From assembly GCF_009727055.1 (NCBI RefSeq), contig NC_052359.1, positions 20,554,981-20,618,980 on the forward strand: DNA of 64,000 nt, written 5' to 3'. Below the pieces are notes generated by a model. That model did no database searches and was not told the origin of the DNA. It saw nothing but the letters and a program-made list of their open reading frames with translations. Origin of the DNA: Benincasa hispida. Lineage: Eukaryota; Streptophyta; Magnoliopsida; Cucurbitales; Cucurbitaceae. A program made the translations under genes and the position numbers. This document shows positions 10,553 to 21,839 of this stretch, piece by piece. Every line of letters starts with the position of its first letter. The first letter of the stretch is position 1.

Positions 10553-13088
10553 TCTGAAATTTAAAAATCCAATCAAATTTTAGCAATTTTATAATTTACC
10601 CAAGATTATTCTTTTGCAACGATACTACATCAAGACATTCTTGACTAAATACTACCTCCAGAATAACTCATATTCTGATAGTGATTTAGGTACCACTTTT
10701 GGTCAAACATTATTAACAATTAATAATTCAGTAAGTGTAGACCCACCATTTTCGGACGTCAGAGGCCACTAATGACCAAAGTAATCCTATCCATTTCTGG
10801 AGCTTGAGTTATTCTGAATCATATGTTACAACCCTCCGAGGGGATAGCCGTCGTTAAACGACTAGCAAAGGGCCGTTTAAAACTAACCAGCAGGCGCAAC
10901 ATAGGAATCTCACAGTCCAAACTAATGGAGGAGACCACAAGATATGTTGACACATTTCCTTCACCCACTTACTATGAACTACTTCCTCCGTTCACCTTGG
11001 TATTGACTCATACAAAACACTTTCCGAAGGGAGGTCACTTCCAAGGTGACACGAATTGTCATGAATCTCATGGTGTGAACTATATGGAAACATGGCAGTT
11101 GAAATTGTACACTTGATCTCTGATCGAACAACTTCCCCTTATTCACCCGAATCTAAATTTCAGCTAAAAAATACTTTCCGAAGGGAGGTCACTTTCAGGT
11201 GATACGAAGTACCACTTAAATCCAGACTGTGAACTCTTAGGGATGCAAGAGCTAAGAATAACATACCGGTTATTTTATTAATATCCAGCTGAAGTTTTCT
11301 AATAACTCTATCATATAGTAGTTATTCACTACCACTGAAGAGTTGTAATGTTTGGGTAACTACATACTTAGGTTCTTTTCCGGCTAATTAAAAATTAACC
11401 CTAAGTCTATGTGGTTTATCCATGTATAAATCTTATAAATGGACTTAAACCTATGATGTCTAGGTGATAAACGCTTTTATTACCTCACATCGCTCACGGA
11501 TACTCATAAAACTGGTTACCAACGCTCAATTATTCGGCCATAATTCCCAAGTAGGAGTTGTTCCGTAGACCGTCAACTTAAATACCCCGAACCTTCGACA
11601 AGATTATATACCGGTTGAGTTTGTAACCCTAGTTTTACAAGTTTAACGACCTATTTTAACTAATTAAAACAAGTGGTTAACCTACGAGAGCATGCAGCTG
11701 TTCTTTGTTATGGATTTTAAATGTCTAACCCAATTTTATAACAGCTTATAAAACTTTAGATATGCTAAACATCTACAACCTACATGCATTCAATATCTAA
11801 TATAACACTTATAGTAAATACAAGAAACCCTAACATGCATACTATATATTATAACAAATTATAACATACTTTCAATGCATGTTGCATGCTTCCTATGGTG
11901 GGATTTTAAATCTAAATGGCATACTATATGACATTCAAGATTGATTTAATTATAACATACATCCAATGCATAAATAATTAAACACGTACTGATATGGTTT
12001 TAATTTTGGCAAAAACAAGTAAGAAAAAGCCTAACTATTACAAAAAAAACAGCTTTAACACCGCTCGAACCGCTTGAACCGGACCCAGACTATCTAAACC
12101 GGACTAGCAGAATCTGAACCAAACCAACCACAAACCATTTAAAGCTAAACCAGACCAAACCTTAAGAGAACCGGTCAAACCGGCTAATCTTTTCCTCACC
12201 CAAAATCTCGCTAAGTCAGATCATTTAGTATTGACGACTATCGTCATGCGTTTGGCTTGATCTTTTAGTGTTTGCTTGATCGTTTAGCAACCAACGCCTA
12301 TCGTTTAATCAAGCTACACGATCGTATAGTGTTCGCCTTCTATCGTATAGTGTCATTGTCTAGCGTCGGAGGATGCTACACAATCGCTTAGTGTCAAACA
12401 CTATCGCATAGCTCCATCGTTTAGCACCGTATCTTGATTGCTTAGCGCGCACCCGAGGTAAGCGATCGCCTAGTGCTATCACATAGCAATCGACGCATCG
12501 CTCAGCTACCGCTCATAGGTAAACGATCGTGTAAGCGATCGCTCAGTGCTATCGCATAGCTCTTCGCCGCATCATTTAGCTCCTGATCAAAGGTAAACTA
12601 TCGTGTAAGCGATCGCTCAGTGCCATCCGCATAGCTCTTCGCCACATCACTTAGCTCCTGATCAAGGGTAAACAATCGTGTAAGGGATCGCTCGTGGCAT
12701 CAAGCCAATGCATCGTTTAGCTCCCAAGGTAGACGATTGTCTAGCGCACAACACCTAAACGATTGATGCCGAAAGCTACACGATCATTTAGCTACTAATG
12801 CTTAACGACGATATGAATAGAGTCTAATCGTCTAGAATCTGCAACCCGGCCCCTTCGCTTGTTTCTTCGAATTACAACTTAATTTCAACTCTAATGACTA
12901 TAATTAGATTACAGACTCTTGCGAAGACATTAAAGCTCAACAAGCAAAAGCCAATTGCAAATTTAAATAGGAAATCAAAGAGAAATTAAAGGCCAAAACT
13001 CAGAAAACCATATCATTACAATAGTTTCATATTTTCATACAAACCACCCACCAAACCAGAATTAATTCGAACTGAATGCTTATAAGAT
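10553..13088 (-). other. Long untranslated leader of element B
   Basis: 2.5 kb between primer site and gag, read right to left. It contains a duplicated block (TTTCCGAAGGGAGGTCACTT at 11020 and 11167, about 148 bp apart), which is also found in the leader of A as a diverged pair. Short ATG-led frames occur but none resembles a gene. The right third is the palindrome cluster. Confidence 0.7.
12205..12800. repeat. Palindrome cluster and 75-bp tandem units in leader of B
   Basis: Roughly 25-30 copies of the CGATCG-type motif by eye, for example CTACACGATCGTATAG at 12314 and TAAGCGATCGCCTAG near 12459. At 12518-12690 a unit of about 75 bp is repeated 2.3 times, each carrying GTAAGCGATCGCTCAG and CATAGCTCTTCGCC. 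The arms vary in paired fashion (AAA/TTT, ACA/TGT, AGC/GCT). Confidence 0.85.
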
Positions 13089-13102
13089 GCTTTGATACTA
13101 AT
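13089..13102 (-). other. Primer-binding site of element B
   Basis: On the minus strand TTAGTATCAAAGCA lies right after the 5' LTR end (...GATCCAACA). It is a mutated version of the initiator-Met tRNA primer site, which fixes the direction of the element. Confidence 0.75.
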
Positions 13103-14670
13103 TGTTGGATCTACACCAACTCACAGCAGAAGAAATCAAGATCCATAAGCATTCTAATTCATTAATTTTGGTTGAAAAGAAACATGCTAAAAACAGAGTG
13201 TTGGTATTCAGTAACATACCTTGGTCGAACCAACGAAATTTCCATTTTCAGCTACAAAATCCTCCGAATCCTTGTGTAGACCACCACAAGATCTTTCTTA
13301 CTATCCTTTTAGTGCTCTAGATTGAGTTGTGGGACTCAAAATAAGTTGGAATCAAAGGGAATATAGAGAAAGCTCACTGAACAGAACCCAATAATTCTAA
13401 AATTTATTAATTTTACAAATTAATTTCATAAATTAATTTTCTAATAAAATTAATAAATAATTATTTAACAATTTAAATAATTATAATTAATTTATCCAAT
13501 ATTAAATTAATTTTTATACAAATTCATCTTCATATATTTAAATCATATTTAAATATATTTTCTCCAATTCCGTTTGATTCTAATTTGAACGTTTCAAATT
13601 AACTTATCACACTACTCTAGAGCTAATCCATTTCCGAGCTAGTAGGGGGACCTCATGGATCTACAGATCATTAGCTCCAACGATCTGAGATTAATCGGAT
13701 AAACTCATTAGACCGATCTAACCCACATTCGTTAACTAATGGGTCACTCCACTAAAGCCCATAGTTGAACTCCTCTCACTGTAGATATATTACGTCCACT
13801 CGTTATAACCATGATTAGTAAGTTAACCCTTCACAGGTTGTTCGTAATAACGGCTGGGTCAAATCTCTGTTTTACCCTCGAAATTACCTTTTATTCCTTA
13901 AGTCCCCACTGATCCCCTAATGAACAATTATTTTGTGATCCAATCACAAACCGAGTCCCTCTCATGCCAAATAAGAGGGTGGGATCCCTTGTTCATGCCC
14001 CAGAATCGACACTTAAGGGAATATCCTCTCTACTATCCCTAAAGCAGGTAGGAGTGAATTCCCTCTTGCACCCTATGTCCCCAGCTATCTATCCGGTCTT
14101 ACCCTTGAAATGGCAATCATATTGAGTTGGCGTTGTTGAGCCAACCCTCACCTATGCAAATCTAAGGGCAATCCCAGATAAACAGGAGATCATAGTTAGC
14201 TCAGGATTAAGATCAAGTTACCTATGTCATCGCTTTGAAATAGTCAATCTTAAATAGTAAACAACATTCTAAAGTAAGAGTGACTCATTTCGTGGTCTGA
14301 TCTTGTACAAACTCTTTTGCACAAGGCCACCCCCGCTTCTCATGTCTAACATGAACGAATTAGGATCACTTCGTTTGTAGCACTTTACAACTCCTTGTAA
14401 CAACTACAGAGCAGGCCGTATCCAATAGTGTTACCAGAATAAGGTACCTAACCTTATCCATGTACTATAGATCATTCTGACTATTTACTCGAACCTGGTC
14501 CACCTTTATGTCTCCACATAAAGTTCAAGTATTCATCCAATAGTCAAGGGACTTTTAGGTTTATTGGATTTCTATTCAAGCAATAGATCTATTCAATAAC
14601 ACCTTTATTGAATTTTCAGAATAAGCTCCATTGTTTACATACCACGAGTTTTTGGACATAAAACCCAACA
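13103..14670 (-). repeat. 5' LTR of element B
   Basis: 1,568 bp from TGTTGGATC to ACCCAACA. It is shorter than its partner through one internal deletion of about 260 bp after GAACAGAACC (13388). Confidence 0.9.
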
Positions 14671-14675
14671 GATCT

Positions 14676-15440
14676 AAAGTTGTTCAACTATCCAAGATAA
14701 AAGTTACTCTTCGGAAAACCTAAAAAGTCACTTAGTTAAAATTCTTAGTCATGTTTTTTCTAAGTAAACTAAACCTTAGGTTATAAAATACTCAATGAGA
14801 GGAAGAGATATATATGATATGTCAATGATTCCATTCACATTTCCCCCTGAATGTTCATGCTGTGAGATTCATGCTTGGCCTCGGGTTGCCCTGGGAGCAT
14901 CCCCCTTCGAATGATATTTGCATGAGTCAATATTAAGGTGGACGGAGAGAGTGTTTATAGTAAGTGGGTGAAGGGTGTGTGTCAACACGTCCTACGGTCT
15001 CTTTCATTGGTTCGGACTGTGAGATCATTCTCGCACTCCCTCGTGGCGCCCTGGGAGCGTCCCCCTTCATATGGGTTTTATGCAGTTTGTCAATATCAAG
15101 GTGAACTCCATAAATAGATAGGGTCACTTTAGTTTTTGCCTTAATCGGATTTTTTTCCTTCGGATTGGCTGCTTAGAGCGAAAATCTAAGATTTAAAATG
15201 GTGAATCACACTTACGGAAAATTTTTAAGTAAGTTAATGATTTCTTGACCATACCAATGATGGCTATTCGTTATAGGAGCACAACCCTTTGGCAGCTTTT
15301 GTCCTAAACTTGTGAAGCGTCATTGCAAAACTAGATGTTACATGGTGTTCATGTTAGTTTTGCTAAACGTATTAGATGTTGTATGTTTTTTCAACGAGTA
15401 TTTTCTTAAAACCTAACGTAGGTCAATGTATTTTTGTTTT
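14676..15440 (+). other. Leader of element A, right part, with duplicated block
   Basis: Continues the leader after the B insertion. Two diverged copies of a block (14858-14943 and 14998-15110) share CTGTGAGAT, a CCCTGGGAGC-TCCCCCTTC core and a TCAATAT-AAGGTG end. The same pair is present in B on its own strand. No gene. Confidence 0.7.
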
Positions 15441-15448
15441 CGGCACCA

Positions 15449-15826
15449 TGTTCGATTTTCCATTAAATGCCTCTAGTTTGACTGATTTTATACAGTGGAA
15501 AGAGTCTTGTAAAACGTATTTCATGGTAAACAACCTCCAGTCATGGTTGAGGAGTGTTCTCAAGTCCTGACCCTTGATGCATTGCAAAGTGTTCGTAATG
15601 CATATGTGGTGTGGATGAAGACTAATTCATTGGCTCGACTTCACATTTGGTTGACATACCTGATGTTTTGGCCAAAAGGGTTAAGAACATGGTCATTGTA
15701 CCAGAGATCATGGACTTGTTGCAAGAATTTTTTGAATGTCAGTTCTTACTTTTCACGTACAGAGGGATGGATGACAATACCAGTAGTGTCAGTTCCCAAG
15801 TTAAACTCCAGGAAGAGAAAGTAAGT
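15449..15826 (+). pseudogene. Truncated gag of element A
   Basis: Copia gag fragments in shifting frames: a segment around the tryptophan of IQWKESCKTYFMV, then VEECSQVLTLDALQSVRNAY and WMKTNSLARLHI, and in the next frame DVLAKRVKNMVIVPEIMDLL. The body of gag and its zinc knuckle are missing, since the sequence goes from about 15760 directly to a serine-rich linker before the protease. An internal deletion of several hundred bases is likely. Confidence 0.7.
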
Positions 15827-15829
15827 GTT

Positions 15830-16568
15830 GCTGACTCTGTTAAAGTTCATAGAAGAGAAATGTTCTCTGAAATGGAACTTGAAGCTTATTTAGGTTCTGA
15901 TACTGATCCCATTACTCTTCAAAAGAGGAGGAAGTCTACAGACAGTAAATATGATTTATTGGTCTTGGAGACGTGTTTGATAGAGAATGATGATTCTGTC
16001 TGGATCCTTGATTCACATGCTACTAATCATGTCAGTTCCTTTTACCAAGGATTTAGTTCCTGGCAAACATTGCCACAGAGAGAGCTGACTCTTCGAGTTG
16101 GTACCGGTGAGGTTATTTCCGCTGTTGCTATAGGCAAACTAAAGTTATTTTTGGATAAGAAAAGATTATCTATTACTGGATAATGTTTTTGTAGTTCCTC
16201 ATATCAAGAGGAACTTAATCTCAGTTTCTTGTCTCATTGAACAAGGTTATACCTTCTCCTTTTCTGAGAGTAAAGTCTTTATTTTCAAGAATGGTATAGA
16301 GATTGATCTTGGTTCAATGGAGAAGAACTTGTATGTACTAAGGCCGTTAGTCATAAAATCCTTGCTAAATAATGAAATGTTCAGTACAACAACAACAGCT
16401 AAAAGACCAAAGGTTTCTTTTAAGGAAAACGCTCATCTTTGGCATCTAAGGTTAGGTCAATCCAACCTCAATAGGATTGAGCAGTTGGCGAAATGTGGAC
16501 TTCTAAAGAGTTTAGAAAAAAACTCTTTGTCGGTGTGTGAATCATGCCTCGAAGGCAAGATGACCAAA
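15830..16568 (+). pseudogene. Protease and pre-integrase zinc finger of element A
   Basis: The aspartic protease motif lies at 16001-16033 as WILDSHATNHV. The catalytic Asp is kept but the Gly after Ser is His, which should impair it. Near 16165 the frame shifts and resumes with LLDNVFVVPH and KRNLISVSCLIEQG. The GAG-pre-integrase HHCC zinc-binding block follows at about 16435-16565 (HLWHLRLGQ ... CESCLEGK). A TGA at 16569 ends the frame, where an Arg codon is expected. Confidence 0.85.
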
Positions 16569-17127
16569 TGACCTTCTACTGGAAAAGGTTACAGAGCCAA
16601 GAAAGCCTTAGAGCTTGTACATTCTGACCTCTGTGGTCCGATGAGTGTTAGGGCTCGAGGTAGGTATGAATATTTCATCCACTATTTCATAGATGATTAT
16701 TCAAGGTACAAGTATCTCTACTTAATGCAATGTAAGTTTAAAGCCCTTGACAAGTTTAAGGAGTATAAGACTGAAGTTGAAAACTTGTTAGGTAAGAAGA
16801 TAAAAACACTACAATATGATTATGGTGAAGAGTATATGGACCTCCAAAACTATATGATAGAACATGGGATTGTGTCCAAACTCTCGGCCTCAGTTACACC
16901 TCAACAAAATGGTGTATCAGAAAGGAGAAATAGAACCTTGTTGGACATGGTTCGATCTAAGATGAGTTATGCTCATCTTCCAGACTCGTTTTGGGGTTTT
17001 GTAGTGGAGACTGCATGTTATATTCTGAACAACATTCCCTCGAAAAGTATTATGAAAACCTTTTGAGTTTTGGAGAGGTCGTAAAGGTAGTTTACATGAC
17101 TTCAGGATTTGAGGGTTTTCAGCCCAT
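16569..17127 (+). pseudogene. Integrase core of element A
   Basis: The rve-type catalytic core keeps all three acidic residues of the D,D,E triad: Asp at 16626 in HSDLCGP, Asp at 16818 in YDYGEEY and Glu at 16920 in GVSERR. The core reads on to SFWGFVVETACYILN, then hits a TGA near 17065. A further frame to 17433 continues the integrase C-terminal and linker region (SNVCLFVGYPKEMRGGCFY). Integrase joins element DNA to the chromosome. The flanking stops make it non-functional. Confidence 0.85.
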
Positions 17128-17429
17128 GTGCTTGTGACTAACTCAAAGAAGTTGGAACCGCGTTCGAATGTTTGCCTCTTTGTAGGTTACCCCAAGGAAA
17201 TGAGGGGTGGATGCTTCTATGATCCGAGTGAGAACAAAGTGTTTGTTTCTACAAAAGCTATCTTCTTGGAAGAATACCACATCAGGATGATAAGCCACGA
17301 AGTAAGCTTGTTTTACGTGAGATTTCTAGTGAGAATGAGACTATTGAGGGTTCAACAAGAGTTATTGAACAGACTGATAGATCAACAACAGTTGTTGAAG
17401 TCGGTACATCTAGTAAACCAGCTCAAGAG

Positions 17430-18437
17430 TTGAGACTGCCTCGATGTAGTGGGAAGGTTATGAACCCACCGGAACGCTACATGGGTTTGACTGAAGCCCA
17501 TAACGTCATTTCTAATGATGGGGTTGAGGATCCATTTTCTTTTAAACAAGAAATGGATAATGTTGACAAGGATGAGTGGATTAAGTCCATGAACAAGGAA
17601 ATGGAGTCTATGTACTTCAATAAAGTCTAGAAGCTTGTGAATCAGCCTGATAGGGTAAAACCTATAAGGTGTAAGTGGATTTACAAGCAAAAGCGAGGAG
17701 TAGATGGAAAGGTGCAAACCTTTAAAGCTAGACTCATAGCAAAGGGTTATACCCAAGTTGAAGGAGTGGACTATAAGAAAACTTTCTCACCTGTTGTCAT
17801 GCTAAAGTCTATCAGGATACTCCTGTCCATATCCACATTTTATAATTATGAGATATGGCAAATGGACGTCAAGACTGCCTTTCTTAATAGTAATCTTGAG
17901 GAGACCATCTATATGGCTCAACTAAAAGGGTTCGTAGTTCCAGATCAAGAGCAAAGAGTTTGCAAGCTTAATAGGTCCATTTATGGGCTGAAACAAACGT
18001 CTCGATCGTGGAACATTAGATTTGAAAGTGCGATCAAATCATTTGGCTTTGATCAGAACTTTGATGAGCCTTATGTTTACAAAAAGATCATCAACAACTC
18101 AGTAGCTTTTATGGTACTGTATGTGGATGATATCCTACTCATTGGGAATGATATAGGGTTTCTAACTGGCATTAAAAAATGGCTAGCTGCCCAGTTCCAA
18201 ATGAAAGATTTGGGTGAGGTGCAGTATGTTCTAAAGATCCAGATTATTCGAGATCATAAGAATAAGAGGTTAGCCTTGTCTCAGGCATCGTACATTGATC
18301 AAATGTTGATCAGGTACAAGATGCAGGATTCCAAGAGAGGTTTATTACTCTTAAGGCATGGAATCGTATTGTCTAAGGATCAATGTCTTAAGACATCTCA
18401 AGAGGTTGAGGAGATGAGACGGATTCCCTATGCTTAA
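17430..18437 (+). pseudogene. Reverse transcriptase of element A
   Basis: RVT_2-type copia reverse transcriptase. The N-terminal DPFSFKQEMDNVDKDEWIKSM block is cut by a TAG at 17627 where Trp is usual, and a 266-residue open stretch follows. It shows KARLIAKGYTQVEGVDY, the QMDVKTAFLN metal-binding motif and an intact YVDD box at 18120-18131. The frame ends at a TAA after RIPYA. It is the best preserved domain of element A. Confidence 0.9.
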
Positions 18438-18732
18438 GTTGTTGGAAACTTAAATTATGCAATGTTGTGTACTAGACCCGACATTTGATATGCAGTAGGG
18501 ATTGTCAGTCGTTATCAATCTAATCCAGGATTAGATCACTAGATGACAGTCAAAACGATCCTCATGTATCTTCGGAGAACGAGGGACTACATGCTTGTGT
18601 ATGGAGATAAGGATCTGATCCTTACAGGATACACAGACTCTAACTTTCAGACTGATAGAAATTCTTGTAAATTGACATCTGGGTCAGTATTCACTCTAAA
18701 TGGAGGGGTTGTAGTATGGCGAAGCATCAAGC
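18438..18732 (+). pseudogene. RNase H of element A, fused to LTR
   Basis: After the stop the same protein resumes with VVGNLNYAMLCTRPD (stop inside), then TVKTILMYLRRTRDYMLVY and GYTDSNFQTDRNSCKLTSG, the copia RNase H. It runs to VVVWRSIKQ and then passes without a break into LTR sequence. The last third of RNase H, the purine tract and about 350 bp of the 3' LTR are deleted. Confidence 0.85.
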
Positions 18733-20738
18733 AAGGAGTTTGCATAAGACTGGACCACAAGATGAATAGTCTTCTTATATAACGGCATTGATACTCGAGA
18801 ATTACATCTCACCTAAACGACCATAAGTGACATGGCCTTAATCCTAAATGTTTTGGAACTCCTGCCTTTGAGGATGGTTCTTTCATTAGTATGGGTGAGA
18901 GTAGCCAGATTGCCAACTCAATATGCCTACCTTTTTAGGGATTTGTCTGATCCTAACCATTCATGTAGAGACATGCGAGCGGGGGTATCCTATACAAAGG
19001 GTTTGTATAAGGCCGGACCATAAAATGAATAGTCTCCTTATATAACACCGTTGATACTCGAGACTTACATCTCACCTAAATGACCATAGGTGACATGACC
19101 TTAATCCTGAGTGTTTTGGGAACTCTTGCCTTTGAGGGTGGTCCTTTGATTAGTATGGGTGAGAGTAGCCAGATTGTCAACTGAACATGCCTAACTTTTT
19201 GGGGATTTATCTGATCTAGGAGTAGAAAACTCAGTTAAACAAGATGAAATTCATCCTTCCCTGAAGTAGGGATAAGTAGATAGATTGCTCCCTTAAGGAC
19301 TGATTTTGGGTCTTGAACATAATGGCCACAGCTTCTCTTTGGAAAAGAGGACTCGTTCATAATAGAATTATGACTTATGTTCATTAGAGGAATAAGTCAT
19401 ACTTAAAGGGTTAGATGTAACTATAGGGTCATAACGTTTATTGCCTAGCTGTACTTATGAGCGATCTATGAATGGTTATCCCACAGTTGATTGGTTGATA
19501 TGGACATAAAATATATCTATAATAAAAAGAGTGCAGGTGTCGATTTTTAGTGGAGTGCTCGGTAGGTAATGGATGGTGGATCCTGTAACTAAAGAGTTTA
19601 GTAAATTATTCACGTACCGTTGAAGCTTCAACCTTCAGGTCTATTAGGTCCCCTTGGTAACTTAATGGATTCAAGTTGAGAATCAGTTCTTGGTGGTGAT
19701 TTGAAATGTTCAAATTGACAAGAGGAAATTCGATTAAATATGATATGATTGGTGTGATGTATGAGATACATCAAGTGGAGGATTAATGTAAATGAGATTT
19801 ACATTAAGTACCATAAAATAGAAAAAGAACTATGGTTTACATCTTTAATGAGATGAAATATTAAAACTATAGGTTATAAATATAATATGGTATGTTGGTT
19901 AACATATATATTTATAATAATATTAATTATTGGATAATTATATCTTTTTCTCTAATAACCATTTGAGTGGGATATTATTGGTGGTTTTATGGTAATCGTA
20001 TGATACAAAAGAAAAATATTTTCCTAAATTGAGTAGAGTTGCTATTCTCGAAAAAGAACTCACGGTTTGCTATCAAGGGAATTGGATTCACTAAACGATA
20101 GCTGAAAGAGAGACTAAACGATCGTGGAGTGACACTATACGATAGTTCACTCAACTGGTCGTACTTAAACGATCGCAAGGCATTTCTATACGATAGCTTG
20201 CCTTCTTCTACACGATTAAGCATTCTTCTATAAGATAAACTCTTGTCATCTCCCACTTGCTCAATGGTCAACCTGATTATTATTTCTCCGGTCTCTTCCT
20301 CTAACCAAGTCCATACAGAGACCACACTTCTGGATTCTGACACCGAGAATACCAAGGTAGCCATTGTGGTGGTGTCCTCACTCAACTCGACTGAGTTCGA
20401 GGTTTTGGTGGCCATTCATTGGGTTTGTGATCTTTGAGATTGTTGAGTTCGTGTTTGCTAATGGATCATGCTATGTTGCGGTCATTGTGTTTTAGTGTTC
20501 GTGTGTTGCTATCTTTGAGACTGAACGAGCATTTGTGATCGAAGGAGTTTGAAGCATGAGTCTTCAAAGATATGTATAATCTTTCCTTTGATCTCATTGT
20601 TAAGCATGCTGTAATTTCGTATTGTGCATGACCTGTAAGTTTCCATTTCGTGACTGTAATTTTTATTGTTCAATTTCGAATGGAATTTGGAACAGTCATT
20701 TCGCTGCTCATGAAAATCCTCATGTCTGATTTCCTTCA
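18733..20738 (+). repeat. 5'-truncated, internally duplicated 3' LTR of A
   Basis: Starts at the LTR point corresponding to about 4096 of the 5' LTR. A roughly 230-bp block (AAGACTGGACCACAAGATG... to GGGATTTGTCTGAT) is followed by a second copy from about 18954. The rest is collinear with the solo LTR at 21840 and ends TGATTTCCTTCA, next to the duplicated GTATC. Confidence 0.85.
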
Positions 20739-20743
20739 GTATC

Positions 20744-21839
20744 TTTAATTCTAAGTTTACATGACACTCCTATATCTAAGCTTTTAATTCAATATTCCTT
20801 TGAGAAATTATTTTTTATCTTAACCTTCTCAGCATTAAGACTCCACCAGTGCATTAAATTAAGCGATTTGTTTAAACTAACAAAGTAACAATAAACTTCA
20901 CTAAGGAAATGTAAAGATTAAAGCAACGTGAAGAATTAGCATAAACTCAAGCCATAAAGTTTTAGGGTATCCAAATGACTAACCCTTTTAGAAATTTAGC
21001 TCATAAGTAGAAAAGAATCAACAAACTTCATTAATAAAATGCCATGAGTACAATATAGCAGGATAAAGATAGAATTTGAATAAGAAAATAACAAAGAAGT
21101 AAAATGATAAAACATGGAAAACAGTAATCCAAAGGCTTTAAATGAAACCAAAGAACTTAAAGTGTTATCTAGGATGGATTCAATTCTTTCTCATGGTGAA
21201 TCCCGCTTTACAATAGATTCTCATGGATATCATTGACCTAAAAAAGCCTACTCTTTTGAGAAATTTTTGTTCTTGAAGAGAGTATAGATAATTTCGTGGC
21301 TTTCCTTCAAAGATCAAATTCTCCCTATGATGATTTTGGTGTCTTATTGATGGACAGAAGGTTGGTGAGGCCTTCTATCATTCAAATAATATTTATATTT
21401 TATCGGTTATATACTATCTATACTACTGAATAGTATAAGTGGGTTGTTTGTGAATTTGAAATTGTAAAATGATAAGATGTGTTTAGTTAATAGAAGTGGA
21501 ATCTCCCAATTCATATTTATGGCCCTAGAATGTTACTCAATCAATCTTGATCACATGGTCTACTTAAGCGAAAACACCAACAATATGCATCCTAAGCTCT
21601 TAAATAAGATTTTCATCCTAATTAAACTATGTGTCAATTAATTAAAAATGAAACACATTCAAAGATTAATAAACACACGCATTAGATTTTAGGGCTAACC
21701 ATGATGATTAACCAATCGATTTCTTTTCATGCCTAAGTTACTTAAGCCAATTACATCATATTTTCAGTAACCCAATGCAAGATACCCTTTTAATAGACTA
21801 TCGATGGCACTGCGGCACCATAATCTTTCATTAATTACT
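20744..21839. other. Intergenic DNA, no gene seen
   Basis: About 1.1 kb of AT-rich sequence between two copia units. No frame of useful length and no repeat family that I recognise. Confidence 0.5.

Larger units (their letters stand above)
7283..14670 (-). mobile_element. Gag-only copia element B (TR-GAG type), nested in A
   Basis: Two LTRs (7283-9114 and 13103-14670) flank about 4 kb read on the minus strand. Flanks are GATCA (7278-7282) and GATCT (14671-14675), a 5-bp target duplication with one change. The interior holds a primer site, a 2.5-kb leader, one gag gene, about 640 bp of noncoding DNA and a purine tract. No protease, integrase, RT or RNase H is visible. This matches non-autonomous TR-GAG elements. 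LTR ends and leader are clearly related to element A. Confidence 0.85.
3748..20738 (+). mobile_element. Ty1/copia element A (Tork-like), with nested insertion
   Basis: A 17-kb span bounded by the 5-bp target duplication GTATC at 3743-3747 and 20739-20743. Order: 5' LTR, primer site, long leader, nested element B (7283-14670), rest of leader, gag, protease, integrase, RT, RNase H, truncated 3' LTR. Without B it is about 9.6 kb. Domain order PR-INT-RT-RH identifies Ty1/copia; sequence flavour suggests Tork, by recollection. Multiple stops, a frameshift and a gag deletion make it inactive. The first LTR base pair is TA instead of TG. Confidence 0.85.

Noticed and set aside
12205..12800. Telomere- or centromere-type satellite
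   Set aside because: The motif is irregularly spaced and is tied to copia leaders; no long uniform array.
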